A DNA stretch of 64,000 nucleotides, taken from a gamma proteobacterium HTCC5015. GTDB lineage: Bacteria; Pseudomonadota; Gammaproteobacteria; HTCC5015. Within the stretch, counting starts at the first letter, position 1; each line of letters opens with the position of its first letter. The stretch spans positions 30,768-94,767 of the forward strand of contig DS990606.1 in the NCBI GenBank assembly GCA_000155715.1, read 5' to 3'. The notes beneath the pieces are model-generated. The model was not told where the DNA came from and searched no databases. It saw only the letters and a list, made by a program, of their open reading frames with translations. The translations under genes and the position numbers were made by a program. Shown piece after piece: positions 63,831 to 64,000 of this stretch.

Positions 63831-64000
63831 TTAAAAGGGTATATCGTCGTCAAAATCCGGCGCATCGTAGGCCGGAGCGGGCGCGGAGCCGCCCTGCTGC
63901 TGAGGTGGCTGCTGCGCACCCTGCTGAGGCGCCTGTTGACCACCGCCATACTGCTGCTGACCGCCGCCAAAACCGGCCGAACCACCACTTTGACCGCCCC
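63831..64000 (-). CDS. ssb: Single-stranded DNA-binding protein, C-terminal part (truncated by window edge)
   Basis: The last 55 or so codons of SSB, in the minus-strand frame ending with TAA at 63831-63833. The sequence is a glycine/glutamine/proline-rich linker (GGQQQYGGGQQAPQQG and similar) followed by the acidic tip PDFDDDIPF, the universal peptide that binds SSB partner proteins. The OB-fold lies outside the window. A hairpin terminator at 63736 follows. Confidence 0.95.
   Translation of the reverse strand, partial: GGQSGGSAGFGGGQQQYGGGQQAPQQGAQQPPQQQGGSAPAPAYDAPDFDDDIPF

Overview
The window reads as chromosomal DNA of a gammaproteobacterium, probably a marine relative of Pseudomonas/Cellvibrio. 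Several blocks keep the gene order known from Pseudomonas-type genomes: pyrC-rnt; phoB-phoR-pstSCAB-phoU; maf-rng-yhdP-nitrilase-tldD; proA-nadD-rsfS-rlmH; miaB-ybeZ-ybeY-corC-lnt-leuS-lptE. Na+-type symporters (AgcS and BASS families) would fit a saline habitat. This placement is inference from gene content and order; there is no rRNA or other phylogenetic marker here. I found no tRNA or rRNA gene and no CRISPR array.

Layout. 1-8 kb: end of pyrC, rnt, a double-receiver response regulator, grxD, an orphan hydantoinase-B-like gene, sodB, argD-argF and a BASS symporter. 8-16.6 kb: a FecR/SPOR protein, then the complete phosphate regulon core on the minus strand (phoB-phoR-pstS-pstC-pstA-pstB-phoU) with readable Pho boxes and a hairpin between pstS and pstC. 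16.66-16.93 kb: a 268-bp non-coding element with perfect 23-bp terminal inverted repeats, inserted between phoB and agcS. 17-22.6 kb: agcS-nadC, a START-domain protein, pmbA (tldE) and darP (yjgA).

22.6-36.6 kb is an accessory stretch between darP and tldD. It holds an IS3-type transposase scrap, an AT-rich secreted-protein gene cut by an in-frame stop, palindromic dispersed repeats, an alcohol dehydrogenase/thioesterase/aldehyde dehydrogenase operon, and a 9.3-kb type I restriction-modification island. The island is one six-gene, fully overlapping operon: hsdM1, a DUF4062 protein, a Schlafen/AlbA_2 ATPase-like protein with a 12-bp minisatellite, hsdM2, hsdS and hsdR. It is bracketed by intact tldD on one side and a decayed copy of the last part of tldD on the other. 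Base composition changes inside hsdM2 and suggests that the hsdM2 tail plus hsdS was exchanged as a specificity cassette. This island is the best candidate for an under-described system.

36.6-64 kb is mostly housekeeping on the minus strand: tldD, nitrilase, a small secreted protein, yhdP, rng and maf; rlmH, rsfS, nadD, proA and holA; an HIBADH-family reductase and pyrD; a membrane-GAF-GGDEF protein with a degenerate active site; a glyoxalase-II-like hydrolase; then lptE, leuS, a Wzz-like protein, lnt, corC, ybeY, ybeZ and miaB as a close-packed operon, and the 3' end of ssb.
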